Assembly: GCA_903895055.1 (NCBI GenBank)
Contig: CAITSL010000042.1
Location: 1-11,609 of the forward strand
From: an uncultured bacterium
Lineage (GTDB): Bacteria; Patescibacteriota; Minisyncoccia; Phycocordibacterales; UBA9973
Reading direction: 5' to 3'
DNA length: 11,609 nt
The first letter of the stretch is position 1. Each line of letters begins with the position of its first letter. The position numbers and the translations under genes are program-made. Below, in pieces: positions 1 through 4,974 of this stretch. The notes under the pieces were generated by a model. The model was not told the DNA's origin. It worked only from the letters and a program-made list of their open reading frames with translations, and did not search any database.

Positions 1-135
1 AAAATGACCAAGAAAAATAAACCGTAATAGAGGAGCCGTCGCTTTTCTTTGCCATTAATTTTCATTAATAAACATCATACCTTATTATCTTTCTTTTGTC
101 TTGTTTTTACCCAATATCTATGCGAAAATAGAAGA
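1..135. other. left edge: possible gene tail, then untranslated DNA
   Basis: In frame 1, positions 1-27 read a short Lys-rich tail ending in TAA (25-27), which could be the end of a gene entering from the left; it is too short to be sure. Positions 28-135 carry no supported gene. The frame of the isomerase stays open back to a TTG at 49, but that extra N-terminus (hydrophobic, no family similarity) has no ribosome site and is not likely translated. A weak promoter for the isomerase can be drawn here: TTGTTT (101-106), 17-base spacer, GAAAAT (124-129), 6 bases before ATG 136. Confidence 0.3.
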
Positions 136-1110
136 ATGTCAATGTATCAAGCAATAAATGAAAGCGCCAAGCAGTTTAGTTTTCTCCCAAAAATAGCAAA
201 TGAAGAAAATTTTAAAAAAGCTTCAAAATACATTATTGTCGGAATGGGCGGTTCGCATTTGGCCGGTGATCTTTTAAAAATGATCAAACCAGAATTGGAT
301 ATTATCATCCATCGAAATTACGGCTTGCCGATAATGCCGATAGAAAATTTAAAAGAAAGATTAATCATCCTGAGTTCTTATTCCGGAAATACCGAAGAAG
401 TCTTGGACGCTTATGAAGAAGCCGGAAAATTGGGCCTAAATCGAGCGGTTATTTCTATCGGAGGCAAGCTCTTAGAAAGAGCCAGGAAAGATAATATTCC
501 TTATATACAAATGCCAGATTTTAACATTCAACCTCGCATGGCTTTGACTTTAAACCTAAAAAGTCTTTTGAAGTTTGTGGGCGAAGAAGCAATGTTAAAA
601 GAAATGGAAAAACTCTCAAAAACTTTTGAGCCGAAAAAATTTGAAACAGAAGGAAAATCGTTAGCCGAAAAACTTCGCGGATATGTGCCGGTAATTTATA
701 CTTCGGAGGAGAATTATGCACTCGCATACATTTGGAAAATTAAATTTAATGAAACTGGAAAAATCCCCGCTTTTTATAATGTCTTGCCGGAACTCAATCA
801 CAATGAAATGACCGGATTCGACGTGAAAGATGCCACTCGAGAACTTTCCGATGAATTTTATTTTATTTTTCTGATGGACCGGGATGATCATCCAAAAATA
901 GTAGAGAGAATGCAGATAACTCGCAAACTATATGAGGATCGCAATTTAAAAACTTGTGCAATAGAAATATCCGGCGAAAATATTTTTCATAAGATTTTCA
1001 GTACTTTGGCCATCGCTGATTATGCAACTTATTTTACTGCCGATATATATGGCCTGGAATCCGAACAAGTCCCCATGGTGGAAGAATTCAAAAAGCTGAT
1101 AGAAAATTAA
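136..1110 (+). CDS. bifunctional phosphoglucose/phosphomannose isomerase (SIS domain)
   Basis: Cytosolic isomerase predicted to interconvert fructose-6-phosphate with glucose-6-phosphate and mannose-6-phosphate, feeding glycolysis and the making of sugar nucleotides. It has two sugar-isomerase (SIS) halves. The first shows the nucleotide-fold glycine motif GMGGS (residues 36-40) and the sugar-phosphate loop SSYSGNTEE (80-88). The second carries PELNHNE (218-224), the conserved Glu/His-bearing motif of the archaeal-type Pgi/Pmi family. At 324 residues the length suits that family rather than the much longer classical Pgi. The start is a choice between ATG 136, six bases after a weak -10-like hexamer, and ATG 142, which has GAAG at a normal Shine-Dalgarno distance; they differ by two residues. 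It ends five bases from the convergent rarA gene with no hairpin terminator between them. I am confident of the family, less so of which substrate dominates. Confidence 0.88.
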   Translation: MSMYQAINESAKQFSFLPKIANEENFKKASKYIIVGMGGSHLAGDLLKMIKPELDIIIHRNYGLPIMPIENLKERLIILSSYSGNTEEVLDAYEEAGKLGLNRAVISIGGKLLERARKDNIPYIQMPDFNIQPRMALTLNLKSLLKFVGEEAMLKEMEKLSKTFEPKKFETEGKSLAEKLRGYVPVIYTSEENYALAYIWKIKFNETGKIPAFYNVLPELNHNEMTGFDVKDATRELSDEFYFIFLMDRDDHPKIVERMQITRKLYEDRNLKTCAIEISGENIFHKIFSTLAIADYATYFTADIYGLESEQVPMVEEFKKLIEN

Positions 1111-1115
1111 ACTTT

Positions 1116-2249
1116 TTATTTTTTCAGATATTTTTTGTTTTTCAATTTTTCGGGTAAGAGACTTTTGGTGGTGTATTTTTCATAATCTTTGCCATAGCCC
1201 AAATCTTTCATCAGTTTGGTCGGAGCATTCAAAATAGAGATCGGGATCGGCAAATTGCCGTATTCTTTCACATCCGCCATCGCGAGCAAGTAGGCGTCAT
1301 AAGCACTCCGGTCTTTTTTGGCCTGCGCCAGATAGACCACTCCATGCGCCAGATTTTCGGCGCATTCCGGCATGCCGATCGTATCTGCTGCTTGGAAAAC
1401 CGCATTGGCCACTACTAGCGCGGTCGGTTGGGCCAGGCCAATATCTTCGCTGGCAAAGACTACCATCCTCCGGGCGATAAATTTCGGGTCTTCCCCGGCT
1501 TCCAGCATTCGGCACATATAATACAGCGCGGCATCCGGTTGGGAAGCGCGCATGCTTTTGATAAAAGCGCTGATGGTATTGTAATGCTCCTCCCCTTTTT
1601 TGTCGTAGCGCAAAAATTTTGACTGCAAAGTATTTTTTAAATTTAAAAGTGTGATCTCCTTGTAAAGACCCGCAGTATTTTCAATCATCGCGATCGCTTG
1701 CCGAGCATCCCCACCGGACATCCCGATGAGCCAATCGAGCGCGTCCTTTTTTAATTTAAAACCGGTCCGCTTGATAATCTTTTTCATCTCCTCGTCGGAA
1801 AGCGAATGCATCACAAAAACTCGGGAACGCGAAAGAAGCGCTGGAATTATTTCAAAACTCGGATTTTCGGTAGTAGCGCCGATTAAAGTGAGCTTCCCGG
1901 ACTCCACGTAAGGCAGGAGAAAATCCTGTTGCGCTTTATTGAAGCGATGAATTTCATCCAGAAAAAGAATCCGAGGTCCCAAGAGTTCTCCTCCGGACTC
2001 GACGATTTTTTTGATATCATCTTTGCCGGCCGAGACTGCCGAAAGTTCGTGAAAGTCGGCATTGAGTGCTCGCGCGTAAATTTTGGCCAGAGTAGTTTTG
2101 CCGACGCCGGGCGGACCCCAGAAAATAAAAGAAAACAAATGTTTCTGAGCTATCGCAATACGGATTGGTTTCCCTTCCCCCACCAAATGCTCTTGGCCCA
2201 CAAATTCAGCCAGATTTTTCGGCCTAATTTTTACCGCTAATGGTTCCAT
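1116..2249 (-). CDS. rarA: replication-associated recombination protein A (RarA/MgsA), AAA+ ATPase
   Basis: DNA-dependent AAA+ ATPase of the RarA/MgsA/WRNIP1 family, related to clamp-loader subunits and RuvB, acting at stalled or gapped replication forks. The N-terminus (EPLAVKIRPKNLAEFVGQEH) is the family signature. Walker A GPPGVGKT lies at residues 45-52, Walker B with DEIH at 98-101, sensor 1 ATTENPS at 125-131, and the arginine-finger SRSR near 140-143. The helical C-terminal half has the expected RarA pattern (SGGDARQAI, SAFIKSMR..QPDAALYY, ARRMVVFASEDIG, AYLLAMADV). At 377 residues it is somewhat shorter than the E. coli protein but has all core motifs. The ATG at 2249 is preferred over an in-frame TTG at 2267 because GATAAT ends six bases before it. 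An AGGGGA also lies directly upstream but is too close for a normal Shine-Dalgarno. The gene converges on the isomerase gene. Confidence 0.95.
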   Translation of the reverse strand: MEPLAVKIRPKNLAEFVGQEHLVGEGKPIRIAIAQKHLFSFIFWGPPGVGKTTLAKIYARALNADFHELSAVSAGKDDIKKIVESGGELLGPRILFLDEIHRFNKAQQDFLLPYVESGKLTLIGATTENPSFEIIPALLSRSRVFVMHSLSDEEMKKIIKRTGFKLKKDALDWLIGMSGGDARQAIAMIENTAGLYKEITLLNLKNTLQSKFLRYDKKGEEHYNTISAFIKSMRASQPDAALYYMCRMLEAGEDPKFIARRMVVFASEDIGLAQPTALVVANAVFQAADTIGMPECAENLAHGVVYLAQAKKDRSAYDAYLLAMADVKEYGNLPIPISILNAPTKLMKDLGYGKDYEKYTTKSLLPEKLKNKKYLKK

Positions 2250-2255
2250 TCCCCT

Positions 2256-2283
2256 ATTATCGTCCAAACTGGAGAAATTACAA
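2256..2283 (-). promoter_or_regulatory. rarA promoter, predicted leaderless
   Basis: On the minus strand TTGTAA (2278-2283) is followed by a 16-base spacer and GATAAT (2256-2261). The hexamer ends exactly six bases before the rarA ATG, so the predicted transcript would begin at or next to the start codon. Confidence 0.5.
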
Positions 2284-2295
2284 GAGCAAAAATAT

Positions 2296-2324
2296 TTGAT
2301 AAAAGACTGATTTTGTATTATTGT
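2296..2324 (+). promoter_or_regulatory. possible tRNA-Gln promoter
   Basis: TTGATA (2296-2301), 17-base spacer, TATTGT (2319-2324). It would start RNA about 20 bases before the tRNA. It is only moderately like consensus. Confidence 0.35.
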
Positions 2325-2350
2325 ATGAGAGTAGAAATTAAATGAAATAT

Positions 2351-2421
2351 TGGGAGATCGTCTAATGGTAGGACAATGGATTCTGGATCCATTTATCTAG
2401 GTTCGAATCCTAGTCTCCCAG
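2351..2421 (+). tRNA. tRNA-Gln (anticodon CUG)
   Basis: A complete cloverleaf can be folded by eye. The acceptor TGGGAGA (2351-2357) pairs with TCTCCCA (2414-2420) and the discriminator is G2421. The D arm is GTC...GAC (2360-2362/2372-2374) with the GG pair in its loop. The anticodon stem ATGGA/TCCAT (2376-2380/2388-2392) holds loop TTCTGGA with anticodon CTG. The T arm CTAGG/CCTAG (2397-2401/2409-2413) holds loop TTCGAAT. The weak U1-A72 pair is typical of bacterial tRNA-Gln. The 3' CCA is not encoded (CCC follows the discriminator), so it must be added by nucleotidyltransferase. It reads CAG codons. A strong promoter for the next gene starts seven bases after its end. Confidence 0.96.
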
Positions 2422-2427
2422 CCCCCA

Positions 2428-2456
2428 TTGACAAATTATTATAATGATTATATTAT
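2428..2456 (+). promoter_or_regulatory. promoter of the first orphan gene
   Basis: Perfect TTGACA (2428-2433), 17-base spacer, TATTAT (2451-2456): the best -35/-10 pair in the window. Predicted RNA start is near 2463, giving a leader of about 67 bases before ATG 2530. No ribosome site of note lies in that leader. Confidence 0.65.
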
Positions 2457-2529
2457 ACAAATATAGTTCTTTTTTTATGTTTCACTTTTTAAATCCCAGA
2501 TGAGCTGACTGGAATAAACAGCAATCCGT

Positions 2530-2952
2530 ATGGCAACAAGTAATCAGGAAGTCAGAATTTATGTTTCAAAAATTGAAACAGAGACATGTGAAATTTTGGT
2601 AGTTAGTAGTAATTTGAGCAAAAAACATTTTCGTCCTGGTGGTATGCAAATTCCCCCTAAGATGCAAGATGAAAAATTTGTAGAGAAAATCAAAGACTAC
2701 ATGACCCAATTCTTTAAAAGTCTCATTTCCAATCTTGATGATCAAAGCGTTAAATTTAATGTGCAGTATTTCTTTAATAAAGAATACTCAGCCGAAGGTC
2801 AACTGCTTTATCATCATGGCGACAATGGGCACGATAAGAGTACCAGATACTTTCATAGAATGTATTGGGTAGATTTTAAAAAGCCACTAACGCCAAAAGA
2901 AATCGAATTGTTTATTAAAGCATTGAGACAAATCCCGATTTTAGAAAAGTAA
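2530..2952 (+). CDS. hypothetical protein, 140 aa (orphan cassette 1)
   Basis: I do not recognise this protein. It has no signal peptide or membrane segment and looks like a small soluble alpha/beta protein: alternating hydrophobic strands near residues 7-27, a helix-rich segment around 48-68, strand-like 73-82, and a C-terminal helix (121-133) after an LTPKEIE turn. A polar His/Asp-rich stretch (YHHGDNGHDKSTRYFHR, 93-109) is the most distinctive part and could bind metal or nucleotide, but no known motif is complete. Start ATG 2530 is the first in frame; GGAAT about 14 bases upstream is a poor ribosome site. The gene is a self-contained unit with its own consensus promoter and strong terminator, directly after tRNA-Gln. 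It could be a recently acquired accessory gene. Coding is likely because the frame fits neatly between promoter and terminator. Confidence 0.7.
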   Translation: MATSNQEVRIYVSKIETETCEILVVSSNLSKKHFRPGGMQIPPKMQDEKFVEKIKDYMTQFFKSLISNLDDQSVKFNVQYFFNKEYSAEGQLLYHHGDNGHDKSTRYFHRMYWVDFKKPLTPKEIELFIKALRQIPILEK

Positions 2953-2972
2953 ATTATTAACCGCTTTTTGAC

Positions 2973-3000
2973 GAAAACCGTTAAAGGGCGGTTTTCTTTT
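2973..3000 (+). terminator. rho-independent terminator of orphan gene 1
   Basis: Perfect 8-bp stem GAAAACCG/CGGTTTTC (2973-2980/2989-2996) with an 8-base loop, followed by TTTT, 20 bases after the stop codon. Confidence 0.85.
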
Positions 3001-3010
3001 ATATTTAAAC

Positions 3011-3036
3011 CTTATTTTCCGTTAAAAAGGTTCCAA
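3011..3036. repeat. short dispersed repeat, copy A
   Basis: Matches positions 3712-3737 at 22 of 26 bases (shared core TATTTTCC...AGGTTCCAA). Both copies sit about 10-20 bases after the terminator of an orphan gene. Read on the minus strand, copy A sits at the end of a 19-codon open stretch, ending RYWNLFNGK then stop. Confidence 0.5.
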
Positions 3037-3088
3037 TAACGTACCAAACATCCAGCTCGCATTGCCTTAAAACTAAATTTGTGGTAAT

Positions 3089-3116
3089 TTGTAGTTAAAT
3101 ATAAGTACTTTAAAAT
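3089..3116 (+). promoter_or_regulatory. promoter of the second orphan gene
   Basis: TTGTAG (3089-3094), 16-base spacer, TAAAAT (3111-3116). The predicted RNA start (about 3123) falls at the left foot of the large inverted repeat, so the hairpin would form the very 5' end of the mRNA. Confidence 0.5.
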
Positions 3117-3119
3117 ATT

Positions 3120-3178
3120 AGTTTTTATAGGTTCTCAGAGGAGATAAATTTTGTCTTTTGTGAGAACCAATAAAAACT
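3120..3178 (+). promoter_or_regulatory. large 5'-leader hairpin with Shine-Dalgarno in its loop
   Basis: Inverted repeat: arm 3120-3137 (AGTTTTTATAGGTTCTCA) pairs with 3161-3178 (TGAGAACCAATAAAAACT), 17 of 18 positions paired with a single A-A mismatch. The 23-base loop (3138-3160) carries GAGGAG (3138-3143), the best Shine-Dalgarno match in the window, seven bases before a TTG codon (3151). The right foot ends seven bases before the ATG of the next gene. No T-run follows, so it is not a terminator for the plus strand. It is most simply a translation-control structure. A DNA operator bound by a dimer is the other reading. Confidence 0.7.
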
Positions 3179-3189
3179 TAAGCATATGA
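3151..3189 (+). CDS. possible 12-codon leader peptide
   Basis: TTG start at 3151, seven bases after GAGGAG, then SFVRTNKNLSI and TGA (3187-3189). The stop overlaps the ATG of the downstream gene as ATGA, the classic arrangement for translational coupling. A ribosome reading this frame would run through the right arm of the hairpin and stop on the next start codon. The peptide has no amino-acid run that would suggest attenuation by starvation. The start codon is weak and the frame is short, so this is a hypothesis resting on the ribosome site and the exact overlap. Confidence 0.3.
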   Translation: MSFVRTNKNLSI

Positions 3190-3632
3190 AAAAAATTATG
3201 ATTATTAAATTAGATAGCGATTCACAACAAATTGTGGATTCACTACAAAAATTTTACAAAGAGAAAGCTGAAGTTGGCATTATGGAAATAACTGACAAGC
3301 CACAGAATGCTGATGTATTTTTTTTCAGAGGAACACTTATTATTGACAACGAATATTATGGAAAATTATTAAATGAGCTTGTTCGCAATAATGATGGATG
3401 TAAAACAATAGCGTATTTTGACAAAAAAGACGAAGATATGATACATCAATCAAGACTGAGGGCCATGTACGGAGGAGAAGGAAAAAGATTGTCCTGCGAT
3501 CATTCCATTTGCAAGCGATATCTTCTTGAACTAACGTGGTACGAAGAAGAGCGCTTATTGGGGTTTCTTGTTCCCCCCAAAAAAACGTACCATTTTGTTC
3601 CAATTCCACGAGATGAATGGGTTGAATATTAA
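3186..3632 (+). CDS. hypothetical protein, 148 aa (orphan cassette 2)
   Basis: I do not recognise this protein. It appears to be a soluble alpha/beta protein. It opens with a strand (KKIMIIKLD), then an amphipathic helix (13-27), a strand pair around residues 28-53 (VGIMEI, ADVFFFRGTLII), a helix (58-67), and a strand (KTIAYFD). A basic middle (RLRAMYGGEGKR, 90-101) is followed by CDHSIC (104-109), and the tail is rich in aromatic residues and proline (VPPKKTYHFVPIPRDEWVEY). The two cysteines are too few for a zinc site on their own. No signal peptide or membrane segment is seen. There is no normal ribosome site just before ATG 3186; the hairpin and possible leader peptide upstream may deliver ribosomes. 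It has its own promoter and terminator, like the gene at 2530-2952, and the two share no clear sequence similarity. Confidence 0.7.
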   Translation: MKKIMIIKLDSDSQQIVDSLQKFYKEKAEVGIMEITDKPQNADVFFFRGTLIIDNEYYGKLLNELVRNNDGCKTIAYFDKKDEDMIHQSRLRAMYGGEGKRLSCDHSICKRYLLELTWYEEERLLGFLVPPKKTYHFVPIPRDEWVEY

Positions 3633-3665
3633 GATAATTTGATTTTCAAGTTTGGATAGATCAAG

Positions 3666-3692
3666 ACGGTGCTGATTAAAGCACCGTTTTTT
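3666..3692 (+). terminator. rho-independent terminator of orphan gene 2
   Basis: Perfect 8-bp stem ACGGTGCT/AGCACCGT (3666-3673/3680-3687), 6-base loop GATTAA, then TTTTT. Confidence 0.88.
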
Positions 3693-3711
3693 ATTTAACG
3701 TTAAATTAAGC

Positions 3712-3737
3712 CATATTTTCCATCAAATAGGTTCCAA
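3712..3737. repeat. short dispersed repeat, copy B
   Basis: Second copy of the 26-base element at 3011-3036 (22 of 26 identical), again shortly after an orphan gene's terminator. On the minus strand it reads GWNLFDGKYG, close to WNLFNGK of copy A. Its right part, TAGGTTCCAACCTA (3728-3741), is a near-perfect palindrome that resembles the T-arm of the tRNA-Gln upstream; that likeness may be chance. Confidence 0.5.
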
Positions 3738-3746
3738 CCTAATTTT

Positions 3747-3923
3747 TTATCTCTTTACCTTCGCTAATTTTTTTGAGTTTTTTGAATTAACAACACCATT
3801 CTTAAACCAAAATCCAATAGTGCTTTTTCCTATTTTAAGCTTTTTTGCTATTTGGCTGAAACTCTTTCCTTTTTTTCTAAGCATTACTGCTTTTTCTTTA
3901 ATTTTTATACTATATGAAATCAT
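3747..3923 (-). CDS. small helix-turn-helix DNA-binding protein, 58 aa
   Basis: Almost the whole product is one helix-turn-helix of the kind seen at the N-terminus of many transposase, resolvase and homing-endonuclease-linked proteins. Helix 1 covers residues 6-18 (IKIKEKAVMLRKK), helix 2 is SFSQIAKKL (21-29), the turn is IG, and the recognition helix is KSTIGFWFK (33-41). The tail is Lys-rich and then stops. The catalytic or effector domain that usually follows is absent, so this is either a free-standing regulator or the truncated remnant of a longer gene. The start ATG 3923 is supported by a promoter whose -10 ends eight bases before it; an in-frame ATG at 3944 would lie between that -10 and the -35. 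It is divergent from the COQ10-like gene across 89 bases, so it may control it. Confidence 0.6.
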   Translation of the reverse strand: MISYSIKIKEKAVMLRKKGKSFSQIAKKLKIGKSTIGFWFKNGVVNSKNSKKLAKVKR

Positions 3924-3931
3924 ATGAATTA

Positions 3932-3960
3932 ATAATATGCTCATTGCCTTTGAAACACAA
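3932..3960 (-). promoter_or_regulatory. promoter of the helix-turn-helix gene
   Basis: On the minus strand TTGTGT (3955-3960), 17-base spacer, TATTAT (3932-3937), ending eight bases before ATG 3923. It predicts a leaderless or nearly leaderless mRNA. Confidence 0.5.
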
Positions 3961-3997
3961 GCACTTTACCTTAAAGCCAGCACTTTTAACTATATTT

Positions 3998-4006
3998 TGC
4001 TATAAT
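3998..4006 (+). promoter_or_regulatory. extended -10 promoter, leaderless start
   Basis: TGCTATAAT, with a perfect -10 ending six bases before ATG 4013 and no good -35. The same sequence, TTTGCTATAATAAATT, occurs before the gene at 4975. Confidence 0.6.
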
Positions 4007-4012
4007 AAATTC

Positions 4013-4459
4013 ATGAAAGAAATTACACTTCACAAACAATGGGTTATTAAAGCCCCAATTGAAGATATGTCTAGAATAATGACCGACTTCGAAAAATTAC
4101 CAGAGTATTTCCCAAAGGTTGCAGAATCGGTACAGATTAATAAACGGGATGGAAATAATTTAGAGATGGAAGCAACGGTAAAATCGTTTGGAAAAAAATT
4201 TAAAGTAAAAATGAAAACTCAAATCCTTCCCGGAAAAGGTTTCATTTCAGATAATGATAGCTATCAGTTTGGGACTTCTGGACATGAAGAGTTGTTGCTT
4301 TCTCTACACAGAGATGGAACTTTAATTGACTATACTTATCAGGTTTCAATTCATAAAGCATGGCTACGCATAGTTGCAACGCCACTTATAAAGTGGTATT
4401 CAATGAAGGCCTGGGAAAAAGCAGTTATAAATAGGTTGAGAAAGATGCTCGAGAAATAA
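4013..4459 (+). CDS. SRPBCC / COQ10-like START-fold lipid-binding protein
   Basis: A 148-residue single-domain protein of the polyketide cyclase/COQ10 (START-like, SRPBCC) superfamily, which binds a hydrophobic ligand in a helix-grip pocket. Seen in order: strand 1 with the opening typical of the family (VIKAPIEDMSRIMTDFEKLPEYFP, residues 11-34, where the helix and the YFP match the usual ASPEEVWALLADFERYPEWFP pattern), alternating strands through residues 37-120, and a long amphipathic C-terminal helix (125-147) that closes the pocket. No signal peptide or membrane segment. The in-frame codons upstream to 3914 overlap the divergent promoter region and lack family similarity, and a perfect -10 ends six bases before ATG 4013, so that start is chosen. 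The ligand is unknown; a quinone or polyprenyl lipid is possible but not shown. It may be controlled by the divergent helix-turn-helix protein. Confidence 0.82.
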   Translation: MKEITLHKQWVIKAPIEDMSRIMTDFEKLPEYFPKVAESVQINKRDGNNLEMEATVKSFGKKFKVKMKTQILPGKGFISDNDSYQFGTSGHEELLLSLHRDGTLIDYTYQVSIHKAWLRIVATPLIKWYSMKAWEKAVINRLRKMLEK

Positions 4460-4523
4460 AGGTTCCCACATCGGCCCAGATTTAAAATACTGAACTTGAT
4501 AAAGTGAAATACTCCCGGCAATG

Positions 4524-4552
4524 TGGATAACTCGATTTTTTCGTGGTATTAT
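4524..4552 (+). promoter_or_regulatory. promoter of the ACP-like gene
   Basis: TGGATA (4524-4529), 17-base spacer ending in TGG, TATTAT (4547-4552): a -35 plus extended -10. The -35 overlaps TGTGGATAA (4522-4530), a perfect DnaA-box sequence, which may be coincidence. RNA start is predicted near 4559. Confidence 0.5.
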
Positions 4553-4558
4553 ATTTCT

Positions 4559-4602
4559 GGAACCAAAATATCGTTCCTTCCAATAAGAAACCGCAAGGTT
4601 TC
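4559..4602 (+). promoter_or_regulatory. two-hairpin 5' leader of the ACP-like gene
   Basis: Starting at the predicted RNA 5' end: hairpin 1 GGAAC/GTTCC (4559-4563/4573-4577) with a 9-base loop, then hairpin 2 GAAACC/GGTTTC (4587-4592/4597-4602) closed by a GCAA (GNRA-type) tetraloop. A run of A follows, not T, so neither is a terminator. They lie 22 bases before the start codon and may stabilise the mRNA 5' end or bind a regulator. Confidence 0.5.
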
Positions 4603-4624
4603 AAAAAAATAATCAAAAAGAAAG

Positions 4625-4903
4625 ATGTATGAAAAGTTCATCTATCGATTGCTCTTACTAAGAGTAATGAGAAATAACGCCAAGCGTTCTTCTCAAGATT
4701 TATTCAGGAAAATCTTTGAATCGTTTCCTGAAACCCACCTGTCATCCTTGGGTGTAAAGAAAAAAGAAAAAAATCTTATTTTAAAAGATCTCGAAAACAT
4801 TTTCGGGATTAGCATCAGAGGAGTTGACAGAGAAGAAATTATTACTGTACAAGATTTATTGACTGCGGTATATCTGCAGTTGAGAAAAAATATTGTCCCA
4901 TAA
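4625..4903 (+). CDS. acyl-carrier-protein-like protein lacking the phosphopantetheine serine
   Basis: A 92-residue helical protein whose C-terminal half lines up without gaps on acyl carrier protein. SLG (41-43) sits at the DLG that precedes the DSL motif, KDLENIFGISI (54-64) matches the helix II pattern ALEEEFDIEI, and DREEIITVQDLL (68-79) matches the helix III pattern DAEKITTVQDAI. In that alignment the DSL attachment triplet falls on KKK (45-47), so the serine that carries 4'-phosphopantetheine is replaced by Lys46 and the protein cannot be a conventional carrier. The acidic helix II surface is also partly basic. The N-terminus (1-22) is hydrophobic and basic. The fold call comes from my own alignment and recalled ACP sequences. 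A role as structural partner, inactive paralogue or regulatory subunit is inference. A weak AAAGAAAG lies directly before ATG 4625, and a terminator follows the gene closely. Confidence 0.6.
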   Translation: MYEKFIYRLLLLRVMRNNAKRSSQDLFRKIFESFPETHLSSLGVKKKEKNLILKDLENIFGISIRGVDREEIITVQDLLTAVYLQLRKNIVP

Positions 4904-4919
4904 TATTTCTTAAAAATAA

Positions 4920-4952
4920 AAAAACGGCTTGCTTAAAAACAGCCGTTTTTCC
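4920..4952 (+). terminator. rho-independent terminator
   Basis: 10-bp stem AAAAACGGCT/AGCCGTTTTT (4920-4929/4941-4950), 11-base loop. The flanking A and T runs let it work in either direction, but no convergent gene is present. Confidence 0.9.
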
Positions 4953-4959
4953 TTTAATT

Positions 4960-4968
4960 TGCTATAAT
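4960..4968 (+). promoter_or_regulatory. extended -10 promoter, leaderless start
   Basis: TGCTATAAT with the -10 ending six bases before ATG 4975. It is nearly identical to the site at 3998-4006 over 16 bases and sits directly after the preceding terminator. Confidence 0.6.
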
Positions 4969-4974
4969 AAATTT

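Noticed and set aside
49..135. N-terminal extension of the isomerase from TTG 49
   Set aside because: The extra residues are not family-like, there is no ribosome site, and ATG 136/142 fit both the promoter and the usual protein length.
1297..2240. Other open frames across the rarA region on both strands
   Set aside because: They are shadows of the rarA frame with unnatural composition; rarA has all its motifs without a break.
3120..3178. Large hairpin as a terminator
   Set aside because: No T run follows on the plus strand, and it lies between a promoter and its gene.
3011..3741. Repeats as integron attC sites
   Set aside because: GGTTCCAA does not fit the GTTRRRY core, no paired inner and outer boxes are visible, and no integrase is in the window.
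3914..4012. N-terminal extension of the COQ10-like protein
   Set aside because: It overlaps the divergent gene's start and both promoters; a perfect -10 ends six bases before ATG 4013.
4466..4526. Long-range inverted repeat CCACAT-CG-GCC / GGC-A-ATGTGG
   Set aside because: Nine pairs with an asymmetric bulge across a 40-base gap is weak, and no T run or gene arrangement supports a role.
4522..4530. Replication origin from the DnaA-box sequence
   Set aside because: Only one box was noticed, with no cluster, no dnaA/dnaN genes and no AT-rich unwinding array; it overlaps a promoter.
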